A stretch of 64,000 nucleotides of DNA, taken from the NCBI RefSeq assembly GCF_025398155.2, contig NZ_CP104562.2:310001-374000 (forward strand), written 5' to 3'. Shown here piece after piece: positions 51,847 to 60,409 of this stretch. Below the pieces are notes generated by a model, which searched no databases, was not told the DNA's origin, and saw only the letters and a list, made by a program, of their open reading frames with translations. The DNA is from Roseateles amylovorans (GTDB lineage: Bacteria; Pseudomonadota; Gammaproteobacteria; Burkholderiales; Burkholderiaceae_C). Each line of letters starts with the position of its first letter. Position 1 is the stretch's first letter. Made by a program: the position numbers and the translations under genes.

Positions 51847-52785
51847 TCAGCGACGGCGCTCGCGGCCTTTGGTCGGGGAGTCCACGAACAACCCGCCGGT
51901 GGTCAGCACCCGTTCGATGTGCTCGGACCAGGCCCGACCGATCTTGAAGCAGCCGCTGTGGTTGAGATGGATTTCGTTGTGCCAGTCGCCGCTGATGCCG
52001 CTGGCGCCGGCGGCCGCCGGTGCGAGCGGGACGGCGGTGGAATCGAACACGAACAGGCCGGGGAACTGTTCCTTGTCGGCCATCAGCGACTTCAGGAACT
52101 GGGCCAGATGCATCACCATCAGCCGGCTGACGGCGGCCCAGTCGGCGGCCGGAATCGCATAGGCCTTCAAGGCCGGGTAGAGCCACGGGCCATGGCCTGC
52201 ATCCTCGGCGCCGGCCGGACGGGGCACCGGCACGGCATAGCAGTGCATGAAGACCGGCTTGCGTGCCGACGGACCCTGGTCACGCAAGGTGAGCAGATGC
52301 CGCAGGTTGGCCTTCAGGTATTCGGCGTAGGTGGCCCAGCCGGGTTCGGAGAAGTAACGGCCGACGCCGGCGGAGGGCGGACCCCATTCGGTCTGCCGGC
52401 GCAGCAGGCGCAGGTGCAGCGGGACGTCCTCGCCGTCGATCTGACCGGGGGTCTGGGCGGCCTTGATCAGGTCATTGCCGCCCACGGACAGCAGCACGCC
52501 GTCCCAGACCGGGGCGTTCGGGCCGGTGAGCAGCTCGACGAAGTCGGGCGCGGATTCCAGTTCCACCAGCCGGGCCAGGCTTTCGCTCTGGCCGGCGCAG
52601 TTGACCGCTGCGGCGGGCTTGGACAGCACCAGTTCCTGAAGCAGGTTGGCATGCGCGCTGAGCTTGGCCTGGGCGGTGGAGAACCAGGAGTCGCCTTGGG
52701 CCAGCAGGCGCCAGTGATAGGCCTGCAGGTCGGGCGCCTGGGCGGACCGCAAATCTTCCGGGGCGAAACAGGCCAGGTGATCCAA
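51847..52785 (-). CDS. SGNH/GDSL-type hydrolase
   Basis: A 312-residue hydrolase. Block I is LLAQGDSWF (Ser33), block III is LLSVGGNDLI (Asn), and block V is SGDWHNEIHLNHSGC (Asp and His), so the catalytic residues are complete. The Trp after GDS and the HLNHxG context suggest a lipase/esterase subgroup common in Burkholderiales. No signal peptide is present, so it is cytoplasmic. The substrate is unknown. It converges on lplT. Confidence 0.82.
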   Translation of the reverse strand: MDHLACFAPEDLRSAQAPDLQAYHWRLLAQGDSWFSTAQAKLSAHANLLQELVLSKPAAAVNCAGQSESLARLVELESAPDFVELLTGPNAPVWDGVLLSVGGNDLIKAAQTPGQIDGEDVPLHLRLLRRQTEWGPPSAGVGRYFSEPGWATYAEYLKANLRHLLTLRDQGPSARKPVFMHCYAVPVPRPAGAEDAGHGPWLYPALKAYAIPAADWAAVSRLMVMHLAQFLKSLMADKEQFPGLFVFDSTAVPLAPAAAGASGISGDWHNEIHLNHSGCFKIGRAWSEHIERVLTTGGLFVDSPTKGRERRR

Positions 52786-53467
52786 GAGATGCTCCCTAGT
52801 TACGGACGGACGGAGGTCCGGCCGGCCTGACCGAGGTCAGGCGATGTGCGATGTCGATGTACGGCAACGATATCCGACGATCAGCGGGCAGGCCAGGGAA
52901 TCTCTGCATCACACCGCAACGGCCGTTGGGCGTGATGCCGCGCTCCCCCCCGGCGCCCTGATTGAAGGGCAGGGTCAGGCCTTGCGCCATGCTATAAACC
53001 CCCGCCATTGTTGAGCGGGTTTCAAGAGACTTCCAAGCCTTTGACACCCGAATGCCTCACTAAATCAAGCGTCCGCCCTGCGATCGGATTGTTGCGCGGA
53101 GCCCACCGCGCACGAACGGTTCTGCCCGGTCGTCGTGTCGCCGCTTGAAGTGGCATGACGCATGGGCCGAAGCCGTCTGCCGATGGTCGTCGGCCGTCTG
53201 TGCGCTGCGCCTTGTTTTCTGCGCTCTGCCGTCCGTGCGCCCTCCGCCTGACATCGGTTCGCGTTGCCATCCGCATCGAGTGGCCAAGACGTCGGGGCGC
53301 CGTGGGCTTTCCGTTCGCCACCGGCGCGCGCTGCCGCCTGTTGTGATCAGTTGTCGGTGATCGCCTGGCCAGACCCGGCCTGTCGACGCCCTCGCGGCGG
53401 TTGTCTGCCGGGAGGGCTTGTTCGTTTTTCGTCGTCCGCTGTCCCTCGTCCCTCGCCCTGCCTGCCC
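52786..53467. other. 682-bp gap with an isolated promoter-like site
   Basis: No protein gene is credible: frames are short and have no family match. It holds an extended -10 sequence at 52990-52998 (plus strand) followed by a stem-forming AAACCC/GGGTTT pair (52998-53035), and a TTGACA at 53041-53046 with no good -10. The rest, up to 53467, is featureless. Confidence 0.5.
52990..52998 (+). promoter_or_regulatory. Extended -10 promoter without a nearby gene
   Basis: TGCTATAAA, matching the lplT promoter over 12 bases (TGCTATAAACCC). The next plus-strand gene starts 470 bases later. It may drive an untranslated transcript or a long leader. Confidence 0.45.
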
Positions 53468-54328
53468 ATGCCCGTTGTCTGTCTGATGTTCAATGCCCTG
53501 GTGTGGGGGCTTTCCTGGTGGCCGTTCCGTCAGTTCGAGGCGGCCGGTCTGCATCCGCTGTGGACCACGGTCATCCTGTATACGCTCTCTTGGGTGGTTG
53601 TGCTTGCCAGTCAGCGGGGCGCGGCCAGGGAAATGCTGCGATCGCCCGGTCTGTGGCTGGTGCTGCTCGCGGCCGGGACCACCAATACCGCCTTCAATTG
53701 GGGCGTGGCCACCGGGGATGTCGTCCGGGTGGTGCTGCTGTTCTATCTCATGCCCCTTTGGGCGGTGCTGCTGGCGCGGCTGATCCTGGGCGAGCCGCTG
53801 ACGGCCCTGGCCGGCCTGCGCATCCTGCTGGCGCTGGGCGGGGCGCTGGCGGTGCTGGCGCCCGCCGACGGCGGTTGGCCGCTGCCGTCCTCCCTGGCGG
53901 ACGGTCTGGGACTGTTGGGCGGGCTGACCTTTGCTTTCAACAACGTCATGCTGCGCCGGGAGGCGGCCCGCAGCCCCGGCGCGCGGGCCCTGGCGATGTT
54001 CACCGGCGGCGTCCTGGTGGCGGGCGCCTCGGCCCTGGTCATGGTCGGGCGTGGGCTGGTGGCCTGGCCGTCGCTGCCGGCGCCGATCTGGTTGATCCCG
54101 CTGGTGGGGATGGCGTTGCTGTTCTTCGCCTCCAATCTGTCCCTGCAATACGGTGCCGCCCGCCTGCCGGCCAATGTCACGGCGGTGGTGATGCTGACCG
54201 AAGTGCCGGTTGCGGCGCTCTCGGCGCTTTGGCTGGGCGGCGGTTCGCTGGACCTGAAGACCGCCATCGGCGGTCTGGCGATCGTGGCCGCGGCCATGCT
54301 GGCGGCCATGGAGCGGCGGCGCGGTTGA
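53468..54328 (+). CDS. EamA/DMT family transporter
   Basis: A 286-residue transporter with ten predicted membrane segments. NALVWGLSWWPFRQFEAAGLHPLWTTVILY is the first EamA half and FASNLSLQYGAARLPANVTAVVMLTEVPVAALSALWLGG the second, the latter typical of the family. The ATG at 53468 is preferred; one at 53486 is possible. The solute is not known. It is unrelated in detail to the EamA gene at 46.5 kb, and no operon partner is close. Confidence 0.9.
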   Translation: MPVVCLMFNALVWGLSWWPFRQFEAAGLHPLWTTVILYTLSWVVVLASQRGAAREMLRSPGLWLVLLAAGTTNTAFNWGVATGDVVRVVLLFYLMPLWAVLLARLILGEPLTALAGLRILLALGGALAVLAPADGGWPLPSSLADGLGLLGGLTFAFNNVMLRREAARSPGARALAMFTGGVLVAGASALVMVGRGLVAWPSLPAPIWLIPLVGMALLFFASNLSLQYGAARLPANVTAVVMLTEVPVAALSALWLGGGSLDLKTAIGGLAIVAAAMLAAMERRRG

Positions 54329-54470
54329 GCCCCATGGCCTCCGCGACCCGCCGGGCGGGCGCCGGCGGCCCGGTGCCGGGTCGTGCGTTGTGACACATTG
54401 ACGCGATGGGTTCCCACGGCGGAACCTGCCGTCGCGCTAGGATGCGCCGACATCTCAATGGAGGAGCCTC

Positions 54471-54959
54471 ATGAGCCAGACAGCTTTCGACTTCGATGCA
54501 GTGAGCATCAGTGGCGAGCCGGTCTCGCTGTCGCAGTACCGGGGGCGTGTGCTGCTGGTGGTGAACACGGCCAGCGAATGTGGATTCACCCCGCAGTTCA
54601 AGGGGCTGGAAGAGCTTTGGCGTGATTTCCAGGCCCGCGGGCTGATGATCGTCGGCTTTCCCAGCAATGAATTCGGCGGCCAGGATCCGGGCTCGAATGA
54701 AGAGATCGCGTCCTTTTGCCAACTGAATTACGGCGTCAGCTTCCCGATGATGGGCAAGACCAAGGTCAACGGCGCCGAGGCCCATCCGCTGTGGAAGTGG
54801 CTCAAGGGCGAGAAGCCCGGCATCCTCGGCACCCAGGCGATCAAATGGAACTTCACCAAATTCCTGGTGGGCCGGGATGGTCAGGTGATCCGCCGTTACG
54901 CCCCCAACGACTCGCCGGCCTCCATCCGGTCCGACATCGAAGCCGCACTGGCCGCCTGA
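54471..54959 (+). CDS. Glutathione peroxidase
   Basis: A 162-residue thiol peroxidase. The catalytic Cys is in VVNTASECGFTPQFKGLEEL, the Gln is in FPSNEFGGQDP, and the Trp in IKWNFTKFLVG. It reduces hydrogen peroxide or lipid peroxides with thioredoxin or glutathione; the bacterial short type is usually thioredoxin-dependent. The motif NTASECG differs from the common NVASKCG by two residues. AGGAG precedes the ATG by seven bases. Confidence 0.93.
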   Translation: MSQTAFDFDAVSISGEPVSLSQYRGRVLLVVNTASECGFTPQFKGLEELWRDFQARGLMIVGFPSNEFGGQDPGSNEEIASFCQLNYGVSFPMMGKTKVNGAEAHPLWKWLKGEKPGILGTQAIKWNFTKFLVGRDGQVIRRYAPNDSPASIRSDIEAALAA

Positions 54960-55076
54960 GCCACCGCCGGGCGTGATCAAGCCGGTGGAGCGCCGCTGCG
55001 GCGTGCCATGGGCTCGCAGGTCGTTCCGTCGGTCTGCCGGACGACTGCATCCTCGGTTGCAGACCTGGATCTCCCC

Positions 55077-56225
55077 ATGGCCGTTGACGCTGTCGATCGC
55101 GAGACGCTGCTGAAGGCGCTCGCCCACCGATTCACCCGTTTTGCCGAGATTGACGGCCGGGACGATCCGCTCTACGTGGCGCTGGCCACAGCCATTGCGT
55201 CCGACGTCGCGCTGACCGCTTTGCTGGCCGAGGCACCGGCAACTCAGCACCTGCCGGTGCTGCTGCTGGCTGCCTTGCATGACCGGGTGCTGGCGGGCAC
55301 GGCCCATCCGCTGGCGGCGTATTACGCCAGTGTCGGCGGCACCCGTGCGCCGGATGCCGAGTTGCCGGCGCTGTTGAAGGATTTCGTCGGTCGCGAATCG
55401 AGCGCGCTGCTCACGCTGCTGCGCACCCGCACCACGCAAACCAATGAGATCGGGCGCTGCGCGGTCCTGCGACCGGCGCTGCAGGCTCTGGCCGTTCGGC
55501 TGGGTGGCCGCCCGGAGGCGCCGAGTGCGCTGGCCTTGTTCGACTTCGGCTGCAGCGCCGGCCTGAACCTGGGGGTGGACCGCTACGCCTATGACGACGG
55601 GATCGCGCCGGTGGAGGGCGATGCCAGCGGCGACGTGGCGCCACCGGTGATTCGCAGCGAATGGCGCGGTGCGCCGCCGCAGTCTCTACCGGGACCGCGG
55701 GCGTGGACGGTCTCGCATCGCCATGGCGTCGATCTGTTTCCGATCGATCCCGCGGACGAGGCGGCCACCCGGTGGCTGCGTGCTTGCCTCTGGCCCGGGG
55801 ACGCGGCCCGCCGCGCCCGGCTGGACGGGGCGCTGGCACTGGCACGGCGCTATCCGGCGCCGCTGGTGCGCAGCGACGACGGCTTGACGGTGCTGGAGCG
55901 CTGGCTCGATACCTTGCCGTCGGGCGTGCAACCCGTGCTCTTCAATGTCTGGGTGCTGGCCTATTTCGATCCGGAGGGCTGGCGCCGCCACCTGGATCGC
56001 ATCGAACGGCTGGTCCGCGCGCGCGGCCTGGCCTGGATCAGTGGGGAGATGGGCAAGCTCGCGCCCCTGTCCGACGTGCCGGCCAGCCCGCCGGGCGAAT
56101 CGCCCCACAGCGCGACCTTGTGGACCCTGCAATGGCGATCTCCGGCCGGGCTGCGCACCGAGGCGTTGGCCTGGTCGCATCCGCATGGGCGGTGGATCGA
56201 GTGGCTGGACCGTCCCGCGGCCTGA
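55077..56225 (+). CDS. DUF2332 family protein
   Basis: A 382-residue protein. FDFGCSAGLNLGVDRYAYD near residue 165 looks like an AdoMet-binding motif (FGCSAGLNL), and the rest fits DUF2332, a family of unknown function. WVLAYFDPEGWRRHLDRIERLVRARGLAWISGEMG is another conserved segment. A methyltransferase-like fold is likely, but no substrate can be named. The ATG at 55077 gives MAVDAVDRETLLKALAHRFTRFAE, the expected N-terminus. Confidence 0.8.
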   Translation: MAVDAVDRETLLKALAHRFTRFAEIDGRDDPLYVALATAIASDVALTALLAEAPATQHLPVLLLAALHDRVLAGTAHPLAAYYASVGGTRAPDAELPALLKDFVGRESSALLTLLRTRTTQTNEIGRCAVLRPALQALAVRLGGRPEAPSALALFDFGCSAGLNLGVDRYAYDDGIAPVEGDASGDVAPPVIRSEWRGAPPQSLPGPRAWTVSHRHGVDLFPIDPADEAATRWLRACLWPGDAARRARLDGALALARRYPAPLVRSDDGLTVLERWLDTLPSGVQPVLFNVWVLAYFDPEGWRRHLDRIERLVRARGLAWISGEMGKLAPLSDVPASPPGESPHSATLWTLQWRSPAGLRTEALAWSHPHGRWIEWLDRPAA

Positions 56226-56290
56226 CATCAGCGGGCTGGGCGACGCGGGCTTGATCGGACCGCGCGGCCGTCCGCCGTGTGAACCGGCCG

Positions 56291-56614
56291 TCAGCCGACG
56301 GGCGTCAACTTCACCAGCCGGGGCGGCTCGACCATCAGGGTGTCGATCCGGGCCGCGAAGCTCTGGAAATGCGGCGTGGCGAAGTGCGTATCGAGGGCCG
56401 CCTGGTCCGCGAACGACTCGCGCATGTAGAAGGTGCCGGGTTCGTCCGCGAGTTCGAACAGGCGGTAGTCCAGGCAGCCGGGCTCGGCGTGGGTGGGTTC
56501 GATCAGCGCGGTCAGGGCTTGGCGCAGCGCGTCGCGCTGGCCGGGGCGGGCGATCAGGACGGCGATCATGGTGAGGGCGGTGGCAGGCGGTGCGGCGGGG
56601 ATCCGGGTGTTCAT
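56291..56614 (-). CDS. ABM-domain (quinol monooxygenase-like) protein
   Basis: A 107-residue protein with an antibiotic-biosynthesis-monooxygenase fold: TMIAVLIARPGQRDALRQALTALIEPTHAEPGCLDYRLFELADEPGTFYMRESFADQAALDTHF. It resembles YgiN, which may oxidise quinols, or simple heme-degrading relatives. The ATG at 56614 adds a 15-residue leader; the ATG at 56569 (MIAVLIARPG) may be the true start. It is isolated. Confidence 0.82.
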   Translation of the reverse strand: MNTRIPAAPPATALTMIAVLIARPGQRDALRQALTALIEPTHAEPGCLDYRLFELADEPGTFYMRESFADQAALDTHFATPHFQSFAARIDTLMVEPPRLVKLTPVG

Positions 56615-56855
56615 ATCCGTGGCTTTCAAGCAGGGCAAAAGGGGCCGTCCGGAGGATCGGGAAGGTCGCGGACGGCGGTGAACCGTCGACGTGCTCCCGG
56701 GCGGCAGCGACATCGAGCCGCCGATGCTAGGCAGATCGGACGGTCCGAAACACCCCGGCACGCCGGAAACTCTTTCAAGCGCAGACGATGAGCGGGTTCG
56801 TCGATAGGATCATCCCCTCCTTTGCTTGAGCGCCCTGCGGCGCGCCCTGAAGACC

Positions 56856-58271
56856 ATGAACCGTCCGACGATGCTGCTGCCCAAACGACGTCGGAGCGCA
56901 GCGCCGAAACCGTGGCACCCGATCCACGCGATCCGTGCGTTCCATGTGCTGAAGCCGTTGATTGCACGCCAGGCATTGCGCCCAGTCGGCCTGGTCATGG
57001 CGATGGCGGCGGCGACCAGCCTGGCGCCAGTAGGTGCACAGACCCTGCCGGAATGGCAGGCGCTGGCCGCCCGCGAGCAGCCGGCGCTGCTCAAGACCTT
57101 GCAGCAGCTGGTGGAGATCGAATCCGGCAGTGCCGACCGGGAGGGCCTGGACCGCATCGCGGCGGTGGTGGCGCAGCGGCTGCGCGAGCTTGGCGGTCAG
57201 GTCGAGCTGCTTGAACCCGGCGCCGAGGTGTACCGGATGTTCGACACGCCGGAGAAGATCGGTCCGATGGTCAAGGCGCGCTTCCAGGGCCGCGGCGGTC
57301 GCCGGGTGATGCTGATTGCGCACATGGACACCGTCTATCCCCGCGGCATGCTGGCGCAGCAACCCTTCCGCATCGAAGGCACACGGGCCTACGGCCTGGG
57401 CATCGCCGACGACAAGCAGGGTGTGGCGATGATCCTGCATCTGCTGGCGCTGCTGAAGGCGGTCGATTTCCGCGACTACGGCGAAATCACCGTGCTGATC
57501 AACGGCGACGAGGAGATCAGCTCACCCGCCTCGCGCCACACGATCACCGCGCTGGGCGCCGAGCACGATGCGGTGCTGTCCTTCGAGGGCGGCGGCGGTC
57601 CGGCCGGTCCCGACACCCTGCGCCTGGCCACCAGCGGCATTGCCGCCGCGAATCTCACGGTCAAGGGCCGAGCCTCTCATGCGGGCGCTGCGCCGGAGAA
57701 GGGCGTCAACGCGCTGTACGAGCTGTCGCACCAGGTGCTGCAGGCGCGAGATCTGTCCGATCCCAAGGTCGGCAAACAGCTGCATTGGACGGTGTCGAAA
57801 TCCGGCACGGTGCGCAATGTGATTCCGGCGCTGGCCGAGGCCTCGGCCGATGTGCGGGTAGACCGGGTGTCGGACTTTGAGGGCATCGAGGCCGAGCTGC
57901 GCAAGCGCATCCAGAACAAGCTGCTGCCCGAGTCCGAGGTGTCCTTGAACTTCGAGCGTCGGCGTCCGCCGCTGCAGGCGAGCGACGCCGCTCGGGCGCT
58001 GGCCACCCAGGCCCAGGCGCTGGCGGCCCAGCAGAAGCTGGACCTGCAGGTCCGGGATGTGCCCACCGGCGGCGGCACCGATGCGGCCTTTGCCGCCTTG
58101 GCCACCCAGGCCCCGGTGATCGAGGGGCTGGGCGTGCGCGGCTACGGCGCGCACAGCAACAACGCGGAATACGTTCAGGTGGACGCGATCGCGCCCAAGC
58201 TGGTGCTGGCCACCCGGCTGGTCATGGCGATCGGCAGTGGGCAGGCCTTGCCGGCGGCCGCGAAGCCCTGA
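56856..58271 (+). CDS. M20 family metallopeptidase (glutamate carboxypeptidase-like)
   Basis: A 471-residue exported enzyme. An N-terminal hydrophobic segment ending LAPVGAQT (about residues 45-65, after a basic leader) may be a signal peptide. Metal ligands are in LIAHMDTVYPRG, YGLGIADDKQG, INGDEEISS and LSFEGGGG, and the C-terminal His in GYGAHSNNAEYVQ, as in carboxypeptidase G2. It would hydrolyse C-terminal glutamate or folate-like peptides. The ATG at 56856 is preferred to the TTG at 56826; the leader is unusually long and basic. Confidence 0.9.
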   Translation: MNRPTMLLPKRRRSAAPKPWHPIHAIRAFHVLKPLIARQALRPVGLVMAMAAATSLAPVGAQTLPEWQALAAREQPALLKTLQQLVEIESGSADREGLDRIAAVVAQRLRELGGQVELLEPGAEVYRMFDTPEKIGPMVKARFQGRGGRRVMLIAHMDTVYPRGMLAQQPFRIEGTRAYGLGIADDKQGVAMILHLLALLKAVDFRDYGEITVLINGDEEISSPASRHTITALGAEHDAVLSFEGGGGPAGPDTLRLATSGIAAANLTVKGRASHAGAAPEKGVNALYELSHQVLQARDLSDPKVGKQLHWTVSKSGTVRNVIPALAEASADVRVDRVSDFEGIEAELRKRIQNKLLPESEVSLNFERRRPPLQASDAARALATQAQALAAQQKLDLQVRDVPTGGGTDAAFAALATQAPVIEGLGVRGYGAHSNNAEYVQVDAIAPKLVLATRLVMAIGSGQALPAAAKP

Positions 58272-58414
58272 CGGCAAGGACCGCGGCAGGACCTGACCCC
58301 AGGCCTGCGCCAAGACCTACCCCGGACCGGTGCCAAGACCTACCCCAGTGCCGATGCCCGCATCGGCATCCGGTCGCACCGGGAGGGCGGACCGCCACAG
58401 GGCTTGCGCCCCGC

Positions 58415-58825
58415 TCAGGCCGCTTTCGGGTACAGGACCATCTGGGTGCAGCGGAACAGCGCGATCGTCTTGCCGTTGTGGGTCACCACCGCGTCCCAGA
58501 CCTGGGTGGTGCGACCCAGATGGACGGCGGTGGCGCGGCATTCGATGACGCCGTCGCGGGCGGTGCCCAGGTGGTTGGATTTCAGCTCGACGGTGGTGAA
58601 GTTCTGCGCGCCGTCGGGCAGGCTGGCGATGCAGCCGTAGCCGCAGCAGGTATCGGCCAAGGTGACCACGCTGCCGGCATGCAGGAAGCCGTTGGGTGCC
58701 ATCACGGCCTGGCGCACCGGCAGCCGTGCGAAGACCTGGCCCTTGGTCACCTCCACGATCTCGATGCCCATGTGGCCGGGCAGGCAGGCGGCGCCGCGTG
58801 CGTTGAATTCGTCGTTGCTCAGCAT
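58415..58825 (-). CDS. PaaI-type hotdog thioesterase
   Basis: A 136-residue acyl-CoA thioesterase. AVMAPNGFLHAGSVVTLADTCCGYGCIASL is the family motif, with the catalytic Asp in LADTCCG. NFTTVELKSNHLGTARDGVIECRATAVHLGRTTQVWDAVV completes the hotdog fold. Members hydrolyse phenylacetyl- or other acyl-CoA esters. The ATG at 58825 has an AGAGGA site upstream. Four 11-bp-spaced words lie 41-82 bases before it. Confidence 0.92.
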   Translation of the reverse strand: MLSNDEFNARGAACLPGHMGIEIVEVTKGQVFARLPVRQAVMAPNGFLHAGSVVTLADTCCGYGCIASLPDGAQNFTTVELKSNHLGTARDGVIECRATAVHLGRTTQVWDAVVTHNGKTIALFRCTQMVLYPKAA

Positions 58826-58865
58826 GAAATCCTCTGGATCCTCTCTCGATGAGGCGATGTGTCTC

Positions 58866-58903
58866 GTGGACGTCCGGTGGACCTCTTGTGGATGTCTCGT
58901 GGA
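58866..58903. repeat. Four GTGGA words at 11-bp spacing
   Basis: GTGGA occurs at 58866, 58877, 58888 and 58899, mostly as GTGGACGTC-like nonamers, and the 13-mer GTCTCGTGGACGT is exact at 58861 and 58894. It lies upstream of both the thioesterase gene and the divergent aminotransferase. Confidence 0.85.
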
Positions 58904-59083
58904 CGTGCAGGGAAAGACGGCCGATGGCGCAGCGGCGGTCGATCTGGTGGAGCGACCGTGCCCTGCGAGCCCGATGCCGTGAAGGCATGGACCTCGGCCG
59001 AGGCGGCATTCTCGATGCTGCACCACCGGCCCGTCGAGGTGGGGATAATGGACGCGGCCTTTTGTGAGTCCTGGAGTTCCCCC

Positions 59084-60277
59084 ATGTTCCAACACGTCGA
59101 TGCCTACCCGGGCGATCCCATCCTCAGCCTGAACGAAGCCTTCCAGAAGGATCCGCGGACCGGCAAGATCAATCTGTCGATCGGCATCTACTTCGATGAC
59201 GAGGGGCGGATCCCGATGCTGGACTCGGTCCGCCGGGCCGAGCTGGCGGTGGTGGAACAAGCCGGTGCGCGGCCCTATCTGCCGATGGAAGGCGCCGCGA
59301 ACTTCCGCACCGAGGTGCAGAAACTGCTCTTCGGTGCCGACAGCGAGGCGCTGCGCGCCAACCGCATCGCCACCATCCAGGGCGTGGGCTCATCGGGCGG
59401 GCTGAAGGTCGGCGCGGACTTCATCAAGCGCTATTTCCCCGACAGCGCGCTCTATCTCTCCGACCCCACCTGGGACAACCATCGCGCGGTGTTCGAAGGC
59501 TCCGGTCTGGAATGCCGCACCTATCCCTATTACGACGCCGCCACCGGCGGCCTGCGCTTTGACGACATGCTGCAGGCCCTGCGCGAGGCGCCGGCGCGCA
59601 GCGTGGTGCTGCTGCATGCGTGCTGCCACAACCCGACCGGTGTGGACCTGACGCAGCTGCAATGGGATGCACTGATTCCGGTGCTGCGCGAGCGCGAACT
59701 GATCGCCTTCCTCGACCTGGCCTACCAGGGCTATGGCGACGGCCTGGAGACCGACACCTTCGCCATTCGGGCGCTGACGCAGGCGGGGCTGAGCTTCTTC
59801 GTCGCCAACAGCTTCTCCAAGAACATGAGCCTGTACGGCGAGCGTTGCGGCGCGCTGTCGGTGGTGTGTCCGGATGCGGCGCAGGCAGCGAATGTGCTGG
59901 GCCAGCTGAAGTTCACCATCCGCCGCAACTATTCCAATCCGCCGATGCATGGCGGCCAGGTCGTGGCCCGGGTGCTGAGCGACCCGGCATTGCGCACGCT
60001 GTGGGAGGGCGAGGTCGAGGAAATGCGCGAGCGCATCCTGGCGATGCGCAATTCGCTGTTCGAGGTGCTGAGCGCCAAGCTGCCCGGCCGCAACTTCGAC
60101 TACTTCCTGACCCAGCGCGGCATGTTCAGCTACACCGGCCTGACGCCGGCGCAGGTCGACCGCCTGCGCGAGGAGTTCGGAGTCTATGTGCTGCGCAGCG
60201 GCCGGATGTGCGTGGCGGGCCTGAACACCCGCAATGTGGAAGCCACCGCGAACGCGATGGCGGCCGTCCTGGGCTGA
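59084..60277 (+). CDS. tyrB: Aromatic amino acid aminotransferase
   Basis: A 397-residue class I aminotransferase that converts tyrosine, phenylalanine or aspartate with 2-oxoglutarate. PLP binding: the Lys is in NSFSKNMSLYGERCGA, the Asn in HACCHNPTGVDL, and the Arg in VAGLNTRNVEATANAM. FQHVDAYPGDPILSLNEAF is the typical N-terminus, with the start at 59084. A GATAAT box at 59044-59049 is a plausible -10 element. It is divergent from the thioesterase. It may be a tyrosine or aspartate form; the choice of tyrB is by similarity of motifs. Confidence 0.9.
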   Translation: MFQHVDAYPGDPILSLNEAFQKDPRTGKINLSIGIYFDDEGRIPMLDSVRRAELAVVEQAGARPYLPMEGAANFRTEVQKLLFGADSEALRANRIATIQGVGSSGGLKVGADFIKRYFPDSALYLSDPTWDNHRAVFEGSGLECRTYPYYDAATGGLRFDDMLQALREAPARSVVLLHACCHNPTGVDLTQLQWDALIPVLRERELIAFLDLAYQGYGDGLETDTFAIRALTQAGLSFFVANSFSKNMSLYGERCGALSVVCPDAAQAANVLGQLKFTIRRNYSNPPMHGGQVVARVLSDPALRTLWEGEVEEMRERILAMRNSLFEVLSAKLPGRNFDYFLTQRGMFSYTGLTPAQVDRLREEFGVYVLRSGRMCVAGLNTRNVEATANAMAAVLG

Positions 60278-60360
60278 TCGGGCCGATCCGCCTATTGCGC
60301 TGATCGGGCCAATCCGGCCGTTGGGCTCAGCGGGCCAATCCGGCTCAGCGGGCAGATCGG
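60273..60360. repeat. Degenerate tandem repeat after the aminotransferase
   Basis: Two 26-base units starting GCTGATCGGGCC (60273 and 60299) and two shorter 18-base ones starting GCTCAGCGGGC (60325 and 60343) follow each other without gaps, beginning inside the last codons of the gene. No hairpin with a T-run is formed. Confidence 0.8.
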
Positions 60361-60409
60361 CGCCTACCGGCGAATCGCGGGCGTCCCGCGTCGGCAGGCG
60401 TGATCCCGG

